A stretch of DNA of 64,000 nucleotides from an uncultured Actinomycetes bacterium (lineage in GTDB: Bacteria; Actinomycetota; Acidimicrobiia; Acidimicrobiales; RAAP-2). A program made the position numbers and the translations under genes. Below are positions 7,834 to 17,954 of this stretch, one piece after another; the stretch's first letter is position 1, and each line of letters starts with the position of its first letter. The stretch covers positions 1 through 64,000 of the forward strand of contig CAIQUD010000054.1 of assembly GCA_903874965.1 (NCBI GenBank), read 5' to 3'. The notes under the pieces were generated by a model. That model was not told the origin of the DNA. It saw only the letters and a program-made list of their open reading frames with translations, and made no database searches.

Positions 7834-9185
7834 CTCCCCGACAGTGACATTTCTCCAATAGCGAGACTCTGTCCGGCAGCAATTCCCGGTAGCCACTCCA
7901 CGTCGCTGCCAATAGCGAGCACATTCGAGAGCATCTTCTGCAAGGTTGAAGCAACCGTTGCTTCCCTAAAAGGCTCGGCTAACTTTCCATCTCGAATGAG
8001 GAAACCCTCAGCGCCTACGGAGAAGTCGCCACTGACTGGGCTGACGCCAGAATGCACCCCAGAAATGCTTTGCACGTAGATTCCGTCTCCGACAGCTGAC
8101 AGCACCCCATCACGGTCGAGGGTTCCTGGTTCGAGGACGAGCGCCCTGCAACCAGGCCCAGGTGTTCCAGAGAATCCTCCCCGAACTGCCGATCCCGTCG
8201 ATGGTGCACCCGCACGACGTCCAGAGACCGTGTCGTAGACAAAGCCATTGAGCATGCCCGCAGTAATGAGCGAATTCTTCCTGCAGGCAAGACCTTCTCC
8301 GTCGAAGACTGATGCCCCATAGGCGCGGACATCCGTTGGGTCGTCGTAGAGCGTGACCATTGGCGAAGCGACAAGTTCACCAATGCGACCGGCAAAGAAC
8401 GACCTCCCCTTGACGACGGCTTCTCCACTGAGCGCTGCGGAAATGATCCCGAGGAGTTGAGCGACGACGCGTGGGTCAAAGACCGTCACACATTTCATGG
8501 AGGAAGGTTTGGTTGCACCCAGCATGGAAACTGCACGAGCAACCCCATCAGCTGCGGTCCCTTCGAGGTCAAGGGCCGCGAAGGATCTGCCGGCCGTGTA
8601 GCTATACCCCGTTTGGATTTCGTCACCATCACCTGCAATGACCTCTACTGAGGCAGAAGCCGAACTGCGGCGCGTCGTCGTTGCGATACCGGTGGTTGAT
8701 GCGAGCGCAACTTCAACTTCACTGTCGCCATAGTCCGCCGACCGAATGCCACGAACCTTCTTGGCAGACCGAACCAATTTCTCGAGTTCCATGGCAAAGG
8801 CGATTTTCGCTTCGGTCGTGACCGTCCTTATGGAAGGGTCGTAGAGATTGACGGCAGCAGGAGCCACGCCATCTGGCGAAGCGAATGCCACCGACGGATC
8901 CGGCGTTGCAAACTGTGCGTTGTCCCTCGCCGCAGCAATGGTTGCTTCGATGACCTCTGCGTCAAGTGAGCCCGCCCAGGCAAACCCAACCCGAGCTCCA
9001 TCGGGGGTTTCGTGGAGAATTCGAACACCAATGCCGGCTGAAGTTGCCGCTGCGAGTGACTCCACTTCGCCTTCGTAGACGCGTACTTCAGTCTCATTGC
9101 CTCGTGCAACGTAGACCTCCATGCCTTCGTTCTCCTTCGCGTAGGAGAGCAGTGTTGATGCCAGCGTTGCGAGATCGCCGCTCAT
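7830..9185 (-). CDS. pmbA: TldE/PmbA-family metalloprotease subunit
   Basis: 'FDPRVVAQLLGIISAALSGEAVVKGRSFFAGRIGELVASPMVTLYDDP...'; ATG at 9185 overlaps the tldD stop. Confidence 0.8.
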   Translation of the reverse strand: MSGDLATLASTLLSYAKENEGMEVYVARGNETEVRVYEGEVESLAAATSAGIGVRILHETPDGARVGFAWAGSLDAEVIEATIAAARDNAQFATPDPSVAFASPDGVAPAAVNLYDPSIRTVTTEAKIAFAMELEKLVRSAKKVRGIRSADYGDSEVEVALASTTGIATTTRRSSASASVEVIAGDGDEIQTGYSYTAGRSFAALDLEGTAADGVARAVSMLGATKPSSMKCVTVFDPRVVAQLLGIISAALSGEAVVKGRSFFAGRIGELVASPMVTLYDDPTDVRAYGASVFDGEGLACRKNSLITAGMLNGFVYDTVSGRRAGAPSTGSAVRGGFSGTPGPGCRALVLEPGTLDRDGVLSAVGDGIYVQSISGVHSGVSPVSGDFSVGAEGFLIRDGKLAEPFREATVASTLQKMLSNVLAIGSDVEWLPGIAAGQSLAIGEMSLSGS

Positions 9186-10573
9186 GCCGTGCCTCCAACC
9201 GTGCAAGAAGTAATTCGCATCGTCGGCTGTCCACATCCAACAGGCACCTGTTGGCCATCCTTGCCACACGTGCCAACCGTCATTGAGAAGTCGTCGGCGA
9301 TTGCATCAATCCTCGCCAAGATCTCTGGTCCATTGCCAATGAGATTTGAATCACGAAGCGGTTCAGTCACCTCTCCGTTTTCAATGAGATAGGACTCGCT
9401 CGTCCCGAAAACAAAGTCGCCAGTCGCTGTGTCAACTTGGCCACCGCCAAGCTGGCGGACGTAGATCCCACGTTCCGTTGACGCAATGATGTCGTCCGCA
9501 CGTTCCTTGCCGGCCAAAAGGTAGGTGTTGGTCATTCGAACCATTGGGAGGTGTTGATAGCTCTGACGTCGTCCATTGCCTGCCGAGGAGCGACCAGTCT
9601 TGCGAGCTCGGAGGAAGTCCCACATGTAGTCCGTGAGCACGCCATCTTCAATCAACGTGTTCGATGAGGCCTTGGTCCCCTCATCATCAATGCGAGCAGT
9701 CCCCCACTCGCCACTCATGGTGGAATCGTCAACGAGCGTTACGCCGGGGCTCGCCACAAGTTGTCCAACCCGATGGGCATAGACCGAAGTGTCTTTGACA
9801 ATGAGATCAGCTTCGAGACCATGGCCACAGGCTTCATGGAACAAGATCCCACCACTTCCTCCGGCAAGCACGATTGGCAGTTCACCTGATGGGGCTGGGC
9901 GGGCCGACAACTTGGTCACGGCCTGATTTGCCGCCTTCTCTCCAAGGCGACGAACCACGTCTTCGCTAAGCACCTCGAAACCTTCCGTGCGAGCGAGCAC
10001 TTGATAGCCCGTCTGAAGACCGGTGTCTCCCATCGCGACTGCCATCACCATGAGCCGCACGCGAACCTGATCGTCCGTCTCAAAGACGCCATCAGTATTT
10101 GCCACGACGATCCGTCGTCGTGAGTCTCCGAATCCAACACTGACCTGCGCGATTCCACCCTCGACCGATCGGGCTGCATCATCAGCGGCGAAGAGCAGTT
10201 CGAGTTTGGCCTGCTTTGAAATGGTCTCAGGGAGAATCTGTGCCGTTGGCAACGAGAGACCATTCGACGAGAGGGCAACCGTTCTCGATGATCCTCCAGC
10301 GCGAGCAATTGACGCCGCAGCAGCAACTGCTTCGAGCAGTGCCGCCTCACTGAAATCTGCAGTGTGTGCAAAGCCAACAGTTTCGCCAACCACAACTCGA
10401 ATGCCAACGCCTCGATCTCGACCAGAGGACAATTCCTCGACGCGCCGGTCATCAAGGGAAGCCCCGGTCGTCGATCGATCCTCTGCGAAGATCTCCGCCC
10501 ACTCTCCACCTCGATCGAGCGCAGCTTGGAGGACGCGTTGAGCCAAATCTGGAGTGAGGAGGGCAGTCGACAT
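9182..10573 (-). CDS. tldD: TldD-family metalloprotease
   Basis: 'GILFHEACGHGLEADLIVKDTSVYAHRVGQLVASPGVTLVDDSTMSGEWGTARIDDEG' (HEACGH zinc motif). Confidence 0.9.
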   Translation of the reverse strand: MSTALLTPDLAQRVLQAALDRGGEWAEIFAEDRSTTGASLDDRRVEELSSGRDRGVGIRVVVGETVGFAHTADFSEAALLEAVAAAASIARAGGSSRTVALSSNGLSLPTAQILPETISKQAKLELLFAADDAARSVEGGIAQVSVGFGDSRRRIVVANTDGVFETDDQVRVRLMVMAVAMGDTGLQTGYQVLARTEGFEVLSEDVVRRLGEKAANQAVTKLSARPAPSGELPIVLAGGSGGILFHEACGHGLEADLIVKDTSVYAHRVGQLVASPGVTLVDDSTMSGEWGTARIDDEGTKASSNTLIEDGVLTDYMWDFLRARKTGRSSAGNGRRQSYQHLPMVRMTNTYLLAGKERADDIIASTERGIYVRQLGGGQVDTATGDFVFGTSESYLIENGEVTEPLRDSNLIGNGPEILARIDAIADDFSMTVGTCGKDGQQVPVGCGQPTMRITSCTVGGTA

Positions 10574-10591
10574 GAGCGGTAGCGTAGCGCC

Positions 10592-11839
10592 ATGTCCCAG
10601 CCAGATCCACGTCTGGCGACGGCCACAAGAAGTCGGGTTGCATGGCTCATCCCAACGGCATTCTTCGCTCTCGGAGGCTTCTGGGGGTCGTGGAATGCCT
10701 CCCTTGCTGGAGTGCAGTCGCACTTTCATCTCTCGAACACCAATCTCGGAATTCTTCTCGCTATTGGCGTCTCAGTTGGAGCAATCACCGGAGCCGCTGC
10801 CTCACACATTGGACGCCGTGCACGCCCAGTTCATCTCCTCGCGGTCATTCTGCTGATTTGGGGCATCTTGCTCCTTCCGCTCGCAGGTGAGCACCGATTT
10901 GTTTGGTTTGCGCTCTCGTTCACCGCCGTCCAAATCGTCATGGGCGCCGTTGATTCAGTGATGAATGTTGGTGCCACCGCAGCGCTTGCTGGACGTCCCG
11001 GCGCCTTGGTCAGGTTCCACGCAATCTTCAATGTCGGCGCAATGGCCGGTGCACTCGGTACTGGTTTGACGGCGACCGCCGGAAATGGCGGAAGCCTCCT
11101 GTGGACCTGGCTCGCCGTTGGCTTACTCGTGGCTACCGGTCTTTGGGCGATCACTGAACGAAACGCACTTGACCCTCGGCTTGCCACCAATGTCCACGTC
11201 GGACTCCCGAGCCCAACCGCCGACATGGATCTGTATGAAGAGACCTCACGCGATGGTTCAATTTTCGAAATCTTGCGTCGAGATCGCCTCGTAGGGCTCC
11301 TCGTGATCTTTGCTGCAGCTGCCCTCGTAGAAGGAGGAGTGTTTACCTGGGGCGTGCTGTATCTCAGGACTGAGCTGCACATTGGTTTGCTCGTTGGTGC
11401 CTCGGCGTATGCGCTCGGCAACCTCGTTGCCGGACTCGGACGGGTGCTCGGTGCGCCACTCATTGGAACAAGGACACCACTTCGTGCGCTTGCTGTCGGA
11501 AGTGTGGTCACTGGCGTTGGATTGTTGATCGAAGCACACACCCACATTGAGGCCCTCGCCGCAGCGATGCTTGCGCTGACCGCGGCGGGCGTCAGCCTCA
11601 ATTGGCCGCTACTCATGGCAGACGTCGCCGCCCGTTCATCGTCGCCCAGTTCGTCGGTTGGAGCTTTTACCGCAGCCGGTTATCTCGGTTGGGTCGCCGG
11701 GGCACCACTCATCGGCATCGTTGCAGACCAGTGGTCGCTGTCGGCTGGCATTACTGGGGTCGCGTTGCTTGCCTTCATCATTGCCTTGGCCGCAACGGGG
11801 CTCATCAGGCGGGACGCAATTGCCGGGCGTCGGGACTAG
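10592..11839 (+). CDS. MFS transporter
   Basis: Multiple hydrophobic helices, 'SHIGRRARPVHLLAVILLIWGILLLPLAG'. Confidence 0.8.
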   Translation: MSQPDPRLATATRSRVAWLIPTAFFALGGFWGSWNASLAGVQSHFHLSNTNLGILLAIGVSVGAITGAAASHIGRRARPVHLLAVILLIWGILLLPLAGEHRFVWFALSFTAVQIVMGAVDSVMNVGATAALAGRPGALVRFHAIFNVGAMAGALGTGLTATAGNGGSLLWTWLAVGLLVATGLWAITERNALDPRLATNVHVGLPSPTADMDLYEETSRDGSIFEILRRDRLVGLLVIFAAAALVEGGVFTWGVLYLRTELHIGLLVGASAYALGNLVAGLGRVLGAPLIGTRTPLRALAVGSVVTGVGLLIEAHTHIEALAAAMLALTAAGVSLNWPLLMADVAARSSSPSSSVGAFTAAGYLGWVAGAPLIGIVADQWSLSAGITGVALLAFIIALAATGLIRRDAIAGRRD

Positions 11840-11867
11840 CGTAGAAGTGACCTCTTTGGAGCCGCCC

Positions 11868-13817
11868 GTGCTGTTGCCGACGATTGAAACGCCCGCAGAC
11901 CTCAAGAACCTTTCCTACGAGCAGCTTGACGAACTCGCTGAAGAGATTCGTTCGTTCATTGTCTCTACGGTCACGACGACAGGTGGGCACCTTGGCTCGA
12001 ACCTTGGTGTCGTGGAGTTGACCCTCGCACTCCACCGGGTCTTCCAGAGTCCGAAAGACGCAATTCTCTGGGACACCGGCCACCAGGCCTATGTGCACAA
12101 ACTCGTCACCGGTCGTCGCTATGGATTTCGAGACCTTCGAAAGCCTGGTGGACTCTCGGGCTATCCGAACCGCCATGAGTCCGAACACGACTGGATCGAA
12201 AACAGCCACGCCTCACCGGTGCTCTCGTATGCACATGGCCTCGCAACCGCCTGGCGCCTCGACGGATCAGATTCACCGACTGGTGGAAATCGGCGGGTTG
12301 TGGCCGTCATTGGCGACGGTGCGCTCACCGGTGGGATGGCTTACGAGGCGCTGAATAATCTCGGGCACTCAGGCACCAAGGTTCTCGTCGTGCTCAATGA
12401 CAATGGTCGGAGTTACGCACCGACGGTTTCCCACCTCTCGAGTTCCCTCACCCAGATTCGGCTCAACCACACCTATCTGCAGACAAGAGACCGCTTGCGG
12501 AATCTCTTGAAGGACATTCCGCGAGTTGGTGACCTTGCCTACTCCTCGGTCTCGGGACTGACGACCGCCATCCGTGAAGCCATCACGCCACGCACCTTCT
12601 TCGAGGCCCTCGGAGTTCGGTATGCCGGCCCAATTGATGGCCATGACATCCGAGCCCTCGAACAGGCAATGCGAGGAGCGCAGGAATGGGACGGCCCAAT
12701 GGTGCTGCACGTCCTCACGCAGAAGGGTCGCGGCTATGCGCCGGCCGAAGAAGACGATCTGCAACGACTTCATGACTACAAAGTCGGACGTGCCCAAACA
12801 GCGCTCAATGATGATGCTGAAGGTCTCGATCCGAAACCACCATCAGCGACCTACACCGACGCTTTCTCGCAAGCGCTGTTGGCCGCGGGTTCGGTGAATG
12901 ATTCGGTCGTCGCGTTAACCGCAGCCATGATGGGGCCAACGGGGCTCCTCCCCTTCAACGAGGCATTTCCGAAGCGTTGTTTTGACGTCGGAATTGCTGA
13001 AAGCCATGCCGTCACTGCTGCAGCGGGAATGGCGATGGGCGGACTCCGCCCTGTTGTTGCGGTGTACTCAACGTTCTTTACGAGAGCCTTCGACCAAGCG
13101 AACTTAGATGTTGCCCTGCATGGCCAGCCCGTGGTGTTTGCCTTCGACCGAGCAGGGATCACCGGCGACGATGGAGCGAGTCACCACGGAGTACTCGACC
13201 TCGCGCTCTCCTGTTCGATTCCAGGCATGACGGTGTTCGCTCCTTCCTCTGCGGAAGAAGTTGCTCCGATGCTTGAAACAGCATTGTCACTAGAAGGTCC
13301 GGCAACCATCCGCTTCCCAAAGACACCGGCCCGTCACGTAACTCCCGACCAAGTTGGCTCGGGCCTCGAGGCAAGGCTCGTGCGAGTTGGCGACGGAACC
13401 GTCTGCTTCCTTGGTATTGGCAAGCTCCTGGATGCGTGTGAAGAAGCGGCGGGACTCCTTGAGCACCATGGCATCAGTGCGACCGTTTGGGACCCACGTG
13501 TTGTTGCACCCGCTGACCCAGTGATGCTCGCCGATGCTGCTCGCCATCAACTTGTGGTGACCGTTGAAGACGGCATCCGACTCGGTGGTGCAGGCACCCA
13601 TCTCATCGATGGCGTCGAACTCACCGCACGCAGTTCAGGCGCCCTTCCTCCGTCGTCGATGACCCTCGGTGTGCCAAAGGCCTTTCTCGCTCATGGAAAG
13701 CCCGATGAAATTTTGGCTGGCCTTGGACTCGATGGGGACGGTCTTGCTGCAACGGTCTTGGCCGCGATGACCGGAGCACCGCTTCCGACGGTTCCGCTCG
13801 CCGGACTCGAACACTGA
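11868..13817 (+). CDS. dxs: 1-deoxy-D-xylulose-5-phosphate synthase
   Basis: 'GGHLGSNLGVVELTLALHRVFQSPKDAILWDTGHQAYVHKLVTGR', 'IGDGALTGGMAYEALNN'; GTG start 11868 inferred. Confidence 0.95.
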   Translation: MLLPTIETPADLKNLSYEQLDELAEEIRSFIVSTVTTTGGHLGSNLGVVELTLALHRVFQSPKDAILWDTGHQAYVHKLVTGRRYGFRDLRKPGGLSGYPNRHESEHDWIENSHASPVLSYAHGLATAWRLDGSDSPTGGNRRVVAVIGDGALTGGMAYEALNNLGHSGTKVLVVLNDNGRSYAPTVSHLSSSLTQIRLNHTYLQTRDRLRNLLKDIPRVGDLAYSSVSGLTTAIREAITPRTFFEALGVRYAGPIDGHDIRALEQAMRGAQEWDGPMVLHVLTQKGRGYAPAEEDDLQRLHDYKVGRAQTALNDDAEGLDPKPPSATYTDAFSQALLAAGSVNDSVVALTAAMMGPTGLLPFNEAFPKRCFDVGIAESHAVTAAAGMAMGGLRPVVAVYSTFFTRAFDQANLDVALHGQPVVFAFDRAGITGDDGASHHGVLDLALSCSIPGMTVFAPSSAEEVAPMLETALSLEGPATIRFPKTPARHVTPDQVGSGLEARLVRVGDGTVCFLGIGKLLDACEEAAGLLEHHGISATVWDPRVVAPADPVMLADAARHQLVVTVEDGIRLGGAGTHLIDGVELTARSSGALPPSSMTLGVPKAFLAHGKPDEILAGLGLDGDGLAATVLAAMTGAPLPTVPLAGLEH

Positions 13818-13827
13818 CCATCACTCG

Positions 13828-14331
13828 ATGGCCGTCTCAACTCCCCGAGCAACCGGCATCGATGAAGGCTTAGCCAACACCCTGATCGCCTATCTCGACG
13901 CGTTCCGCTCGCAACTCATCGAAGGTGTCCAGTCGCTCGATGAAGCAACCCAGCGGAAACGAGCAGTGCCGTCTGGTTGGACACCGATCCAATTGCTGGT
14001 GCACCTGACCTTTGTTGAACGCAGGTGGATTGAATGGGGATTCGAAGGCATCCCCATGGACGATCCATTTGGCGACCATCGTGACGAGAAGTGGTTTGTC
14101 CCGAACGACATTGCCTTGGACGTACTCGTAGCCGAGCTCATGCAGCAAGGCGTCCACACTTCATCGGTGTTTCGATCAGTCCCACTCTCGACCATTGGAG
14201 CAGAGAGCCCGCGATGGCGGGGCGCAAATCCTCCAACCCTTGAGCGGATTGCGCTCCATCTCATGGGTGAATATGCCCGCCATCTCGGCCATCTCGACAT
14301 CGTCGTCGAACAGGCGACAGCCGCCCTCTAG
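13828..14331 (+). CDS. DinB/DUF664-family protein
   Basis: Helical 4-bundle-like sequence with 'LLVHLTFVERRWIEW' and 'GEYARHLGHLDIVVE' His residues. Confidence 0.75.
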   Translation: MAVSTPRATGIDEGLANTLIAYLDAFRSQLIEGVQSLDEATQRKRAVPSGWTPIQLLVHLTFVERRWIEWGFEGIPMDDPFGDHRDEKWFVPNDIALDVLVAELMQQGVHTSSVFRSVPLSTIGAESPRWRGANPPTLERIALHLMGEYARHLGHLDIVVEQATAAL

Positions 14332-15437
14332 AAGGTCAGGACGCCGCGCGCAACGGTTCCGGTGTGCATGGCATCAACGACGGTCTGGAACTCTTCAAGT
14401 GGCGTCTTGAGCGAAACGAGCTCATCGAGGAGGAGTTGGCCTGACTGGTAGAGGTCGACCATGAGCTTCACGTCGTGATGCGGACGTGCCGATCCATACC
14501 TGCAGCCGAGGAGGCCGCGATCGATGTAGGCAAGGGCGTTGATGTCAACCGACACCTCACTCCCGCGAGGCGGGATACCAATAGCAACGGCATTGCCACC
14601 CCAGTCGAGACAGTCGAGCGCGCTCCGGAGCACGGCCGGGTGACCAACACAGTCAAAGGCCCACGTCACGCCACCAAGAGGGAAGAGGGCGCCCCATGCA
14701 TGCTCGCTTGACATGGGAACGGCCGCTCGAACCGCAGCGGCGGCGTCGATACCTTCTCCAGCCAAGACGAAGTCCGTTGCACCGAACTGACGAGCGAGCG
14801 CTTCTTTTCCGGGAACCGTGTCGACGGCAACAATCTTTGTCGCTCCAGCGATCTTGAGGCCTTGAATGACGTTGAGCCCAACGCCACCGACACCAAAGAC
14901 CGCCGACGTCTCACCTGGGCGAACCTTGGCCCGGTTGAGTACCGCCCCAACGCCGGTGAGCACTCCGCAGCCAATGAGGCACGCGGACGTGAAGGGAATG
15001 GAATCTGGAATCTTGACGACCTGGACCTCAGAAACAATCGTGTACTCCGCAAACACCGAAACGGCAGCGAAGTTCGAAGCTGGCTCACCTTTGTAGGTGA
15101 ATGGCGTCGAAATATTGCCAAGGGACGCCATGCACCACGTCGGGTGGCCGGTTGAGCATGCTCGACAGACACCGCAACTTGCGAGGGTGGCAATGACGAC
15201 ATGGTCGCCGACCTTGACGGACTTCACGCTTGAGCCAACGGCCTCAACAATGCCGGCACCCTCGTGGCCGAGCACTGCTGGGGGCTTCCACGGAATGGTT
15301 CCATTCATCACCGAGAGGTCGGAGTGGCATACACCAGCTGCTTCAACCTTCACCTTGACTTGCGTTGGGCCTGGATCGGCAATGCCGAGTTCGTTCGTGA
15401 CCTCAACTCCATCACCGGTATAGACAATGCCGCGCAT
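14328..15437 (-). CDS. Zn-dependent alcohol dehydrogenase (MDR superfamily)
   Basis: 'GVCHSDLSVMNG', 'LGHEGAGIVEAVG', 'SCGVCRACSTGHPTWC', 'VFGVGGVGLNVIQG'. Confidence 0.9.
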   Translation of the reverse strand: MRGIVYTGDGVEVTNELGIADPGPTQVKVKVEAAGVCHSDLSVMNGTIPWKPPAVLGHEGAGIVEAVGSSVKSVKVGDHVVIATLASCGVCRACSTGHPTWCMASLGNISTPFTYKGEPASNFAAVSVFAEYTIVSEVQVVKIPDSIPFTSACLIGCGVLTGVGAVLNRAKVRPGETSAVFGVGGVGLNVIQGLKIAGATKIVAVDTVPGKEALARQFGATDFVLAGEGIDAAAAVRAAVPMSSEHAWGALFPLGGVTWAFDCVGHPAVLRSALDCLDWGGNAVAIGIPPRGSEVSVDINALAYIDRGLLGCRYGSARPHHDVKLMVDLYQSGQLLLDELVSLKTPLEEFQTVVDAMHTGTVARGVLTF

Positions 15438-15446
15438 GGTTCCCCC

Positions 15447-17132
15447 CTACTTCGTGAAGACCGGGTCGTTCCCGGCCGCGAACTGTAAACGCAATTCTCG
15501 CTTCAACACCTTGCCACTTGCGTTGAGCGGAAGACTATCGACGAACACAAGGTACCGGGGCACCTTGTAGTTGGCCATTCGATCACTGGCGAATTGGAGC
15601 AGCGTCGTTGCAAGTGCTGCAGTTGGCTCGTCGGCGGTCACGACATACGCGCACCCAACTTCACCCATTCGCTCGTCGGGCACACCGAGAACGGCGACCT
15701 GCGAGATCGCTGCATGCTGACGAAGCGACGCTTCAATCTCTGCCGGGTAGGCATTGAACCCACCAACGACGTACATGTCCTTGAGGCGATCGGTGATGAC
15801 GATGTTGCCGCCAGCATCCATGGTGGCGATATCACCGGTGTGGAGAAATCCCTCGGCATCAATCGTCTCTGCGGTCGCTGCCTCATTGGCGAAATAGCCC
15901 TGCATGACGTTGTAACCCCGAACAATGAGTTCACCTGGCACACCACGCTCGACTTCATTCCCGCTGAGGTCGACAATTCGAACCTCGACCTCTGGGATCG
16001 CTCGCCCAGAGGTCGCTGCAATGAGCTCAGGAGGATCACCAGCTCGGCACATGGTCACGACGCCAGTTGCTTCCGTGAGTCCATAGGCAGTGAGCACGGT
16101 CTCGACGCCAAGGCGGTCTCGAAGTGCTTCGACGAGTTCAACGGGAACGAGGGCAGCTCCAGTCACGACCAGGCGAAGCGAGGACAACTCGGCGTCAGCG
16201 TCCGGGTCGGCCAACAGCGACTGGAACAGCGTTGGTGGTCCAGGGAGGACGGTGATCTGCTCTGCTGCAAGGTGAGACCGCACAATGGCTACGTCAAAGA
16301 CGGGCTCTGGGTACATGGTCGCTCCAGTCATGAGCGACGCGAGGAGCCCTGCCTTGTAGCCAAAGGTATGGAAGAACGGGTTGACGATCTGATAGCGGTC
16401 TCCAGATCGAAGTCCAACGATGCTTGCCCACGTCGCAAAGGTTCGAAGTGTCTGCGCATGGGTCGTTGCGACCCCTTTTGGATGGCCCGTCGTTCCTGAC
16501 GTGAAGACGAGATCACCAAGATCAGTCGGAAGGACCGCCTGTCGAGCACTCGTAACCTTCGATGCCTCTACCTCGCTTCCGCTGGCAAGGAGTTGCGAAA
16601 ATGCCTGCACGCGAATTCCGTCAGGAATGGTCGTCGCCTTGCCCTTGAGCAGGACAATCTGTGACAAATCGCCCAGATCTTCACCAATGAGCATGGCTGG
16701 ATAGTCGAACCCAAGGAAACCTTCAACGGTGACGAGAAGCTCAATACCGGCGTTTCGCAAAATGTAGGCAGCCTCGCTACCTTTGAATCGAGTGTTGAGC
16801 GGAACCAGCACGCCACCAATGGACGTAATCCCTAGAGCAGCGACCATCCACTCGAGACAATTGGGTGCCCAAATACCGACGCGCTGCCCCCTCGTTACTC
16901 CCTGAGCCAAGAATCCCGCTGCTGCTTCGTCAACTCGGAGCCCGAGCTCTTTGTAGGTCAGGCGAGTGGCACCGCCAGCGTCATCAAGGCCTTCAACGAC
17001 GGCAACCAACGACCCAAACTCTTGAACGGCATTCGCGAGGAGTCCCGGCAGCGTTTGAAATTGGAGGTCACCGCGCGGATCCTCTTCGCCCCCGAAGGTC
17101 ACGTCGCCATCATCCCAATCGAACTTGCTCAT
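15447..17132 (-). CDS. Acyl-CoA synthetase (FadD-type AMP-forming ligase)
   Basis: 'LVFTSGTTGHPKGVATTH', 'GYFANEAATAETIDAEGFLHTGDIATMDAGGNIVITDRLKDMYVVGGFN'. Confidence 0.9.
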   Translation of the reverse strand: MSKFDWDDGDVTFGGEEDPRGDLQFQTLPGLLANAVQEFGSLVAVVEGLDDAGGATRLTYKELGLRVDEAAAGFLAQGVTRGQRVGIWAPNCLEWMVAALGITSIGGVLVPLNTRFKGSEAAYILRNAGIELLVTVEGFLGFDYPAMLIGEDLGDLSQIVLLKGKATTIPDGIRVQAFSQLLASGSEVEASKVTSARQAVLPTDLGDLVFTSGTTGHPKGVATTHAQTLRTFATWASIVGLRSGDRYQIVNPFFHTFGYKAGLLASLMTGATMYPEPVFDVAIVRSHLAAEQITVLPGPPTLFQSLLADPDADAELSSLRLVVTGAALVPVELVEALRDRLGVETVLTAYGLTEATGVVTMCRAGDPPELIAATSGRAIPEVEVRIVDLSGNEVERGVPGELIVRGYNVMQGYFANEAATAETIDAEGFLHTGDIATMDAGGNIVITDRLKDMYVVGGFNAYPAEIEASLRQHAAISQVAVLGVPDERMGEVGCAYVVTADEPTAALATTLLQFASDRMANYKVPRYLVFVDSLPLNASGKVLKRELRLQFAAGNDPVFTK

Positions 17133-17932
17133 GGATGCTGGCTCGAGGTGGAGATGACTTCGCCTGACAAGTATGACGAGTAGCCACTGGCGAGAAAGAT
17201 GATCACATTGGCAACTTCCCACGTTTCAGCGCCGCGCCCAAAGAGCTCTCGGCTTCGAAGGAGGTCGAGGCTCTCCTGATCAATGACCTTGTTGAGGAAA
17301 GGGTGCTCCGCCAAGGAGGGAGAAACGGCGTTGATCCGCACATTGTGTTCGGCCGCTTCGGCCGCAGCACAACGCGTCAGCGCCATGACGCCGGCCTTTG
17401 CAGCCGCATAGTGGGCCTGACCAGGCTGCGCCCGCCAACCGAGGACCGACGCATTGTTCACGATGGAACCAGACCCTGCGGCATACATGTGCTTGAGTGC
17501 AGCGCGCATGCACCGAAAGGTCCCGTTGAGGGTCACATCGAGGACCTTGAGCCATTGTTCATCCGTCATGTCGACGAGATTGGTGGTTCCGCCGAGGCCT
17601 GCGTTGTTGACCGCAACGTCAATGCGGCCATACGTCGCAATTGTCTGCCCGTAGAGGTTCGTTACCTCTTCCTCATTAGTGACATCACAAGGAATGCCGA
17701 GAACCTCCACACCAAACTGCGTGCTCAGCTCTGAAGCCGTTTCAGCCGTTCGGCGAGGGTGCGCGTCCGAAACAATGACCGTTGCCCCTTCCTCGAGGCA
17801 ACGCCTTGCAGTGGTCTGACCAATGCCGGTCCCAGCTGAGGCCGTAATCACGACAACCTTGCCGTCCAAGAGGTGGTGTCCCCCCGTTTCGGGTGGAACA
17901 GGTGTTGAGGACGTTTTCTTCGTCAAGCTCAT
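17129..17932 (-). CDS. SDR-family oxidoreductase (IpdF-like candidate)
   Basis: 'VVVITASAGTGIGQTTARRC', 'NNAGLGG', 'YAAAKAGVMALTR'; C-terminus 'YLSGEVISTSSQHP'. Confidence 0.85.
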   Translation of the reverse strand: MSLTKKTSSTPVPPETGGHHLLDGKVVVITASAGTGIGQTTARRCLEEGATVIVSDAHPRRTAETASELSTQFGVEVLGIPCDVTNEEEVTNLYGQTIATYGRIDVAVNNAGLGGTTNLVDMTDEQWLKVLDVTLNGTFRCMRAALKHMYAAGSGSIVNNASVLGWRAQPGQAHYAAAKAGVMALTRCAAAEAAEHNVRINAVSPSLAEHPFLNKVIDQESLDLLRSRELFGRGAETWEVANVIIFLASGYSSYLSGEVISTSSQHP

Positions 17933-17954
17933 GAGTGACTAGCTCCTCAGTAGG

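Noticed and set aside
10831-11616. 261-aa minus-strand ORF
   Set aside because: Antisense shadow of the MFS transporter; Ser/Pro/Thr-rich artefact composition
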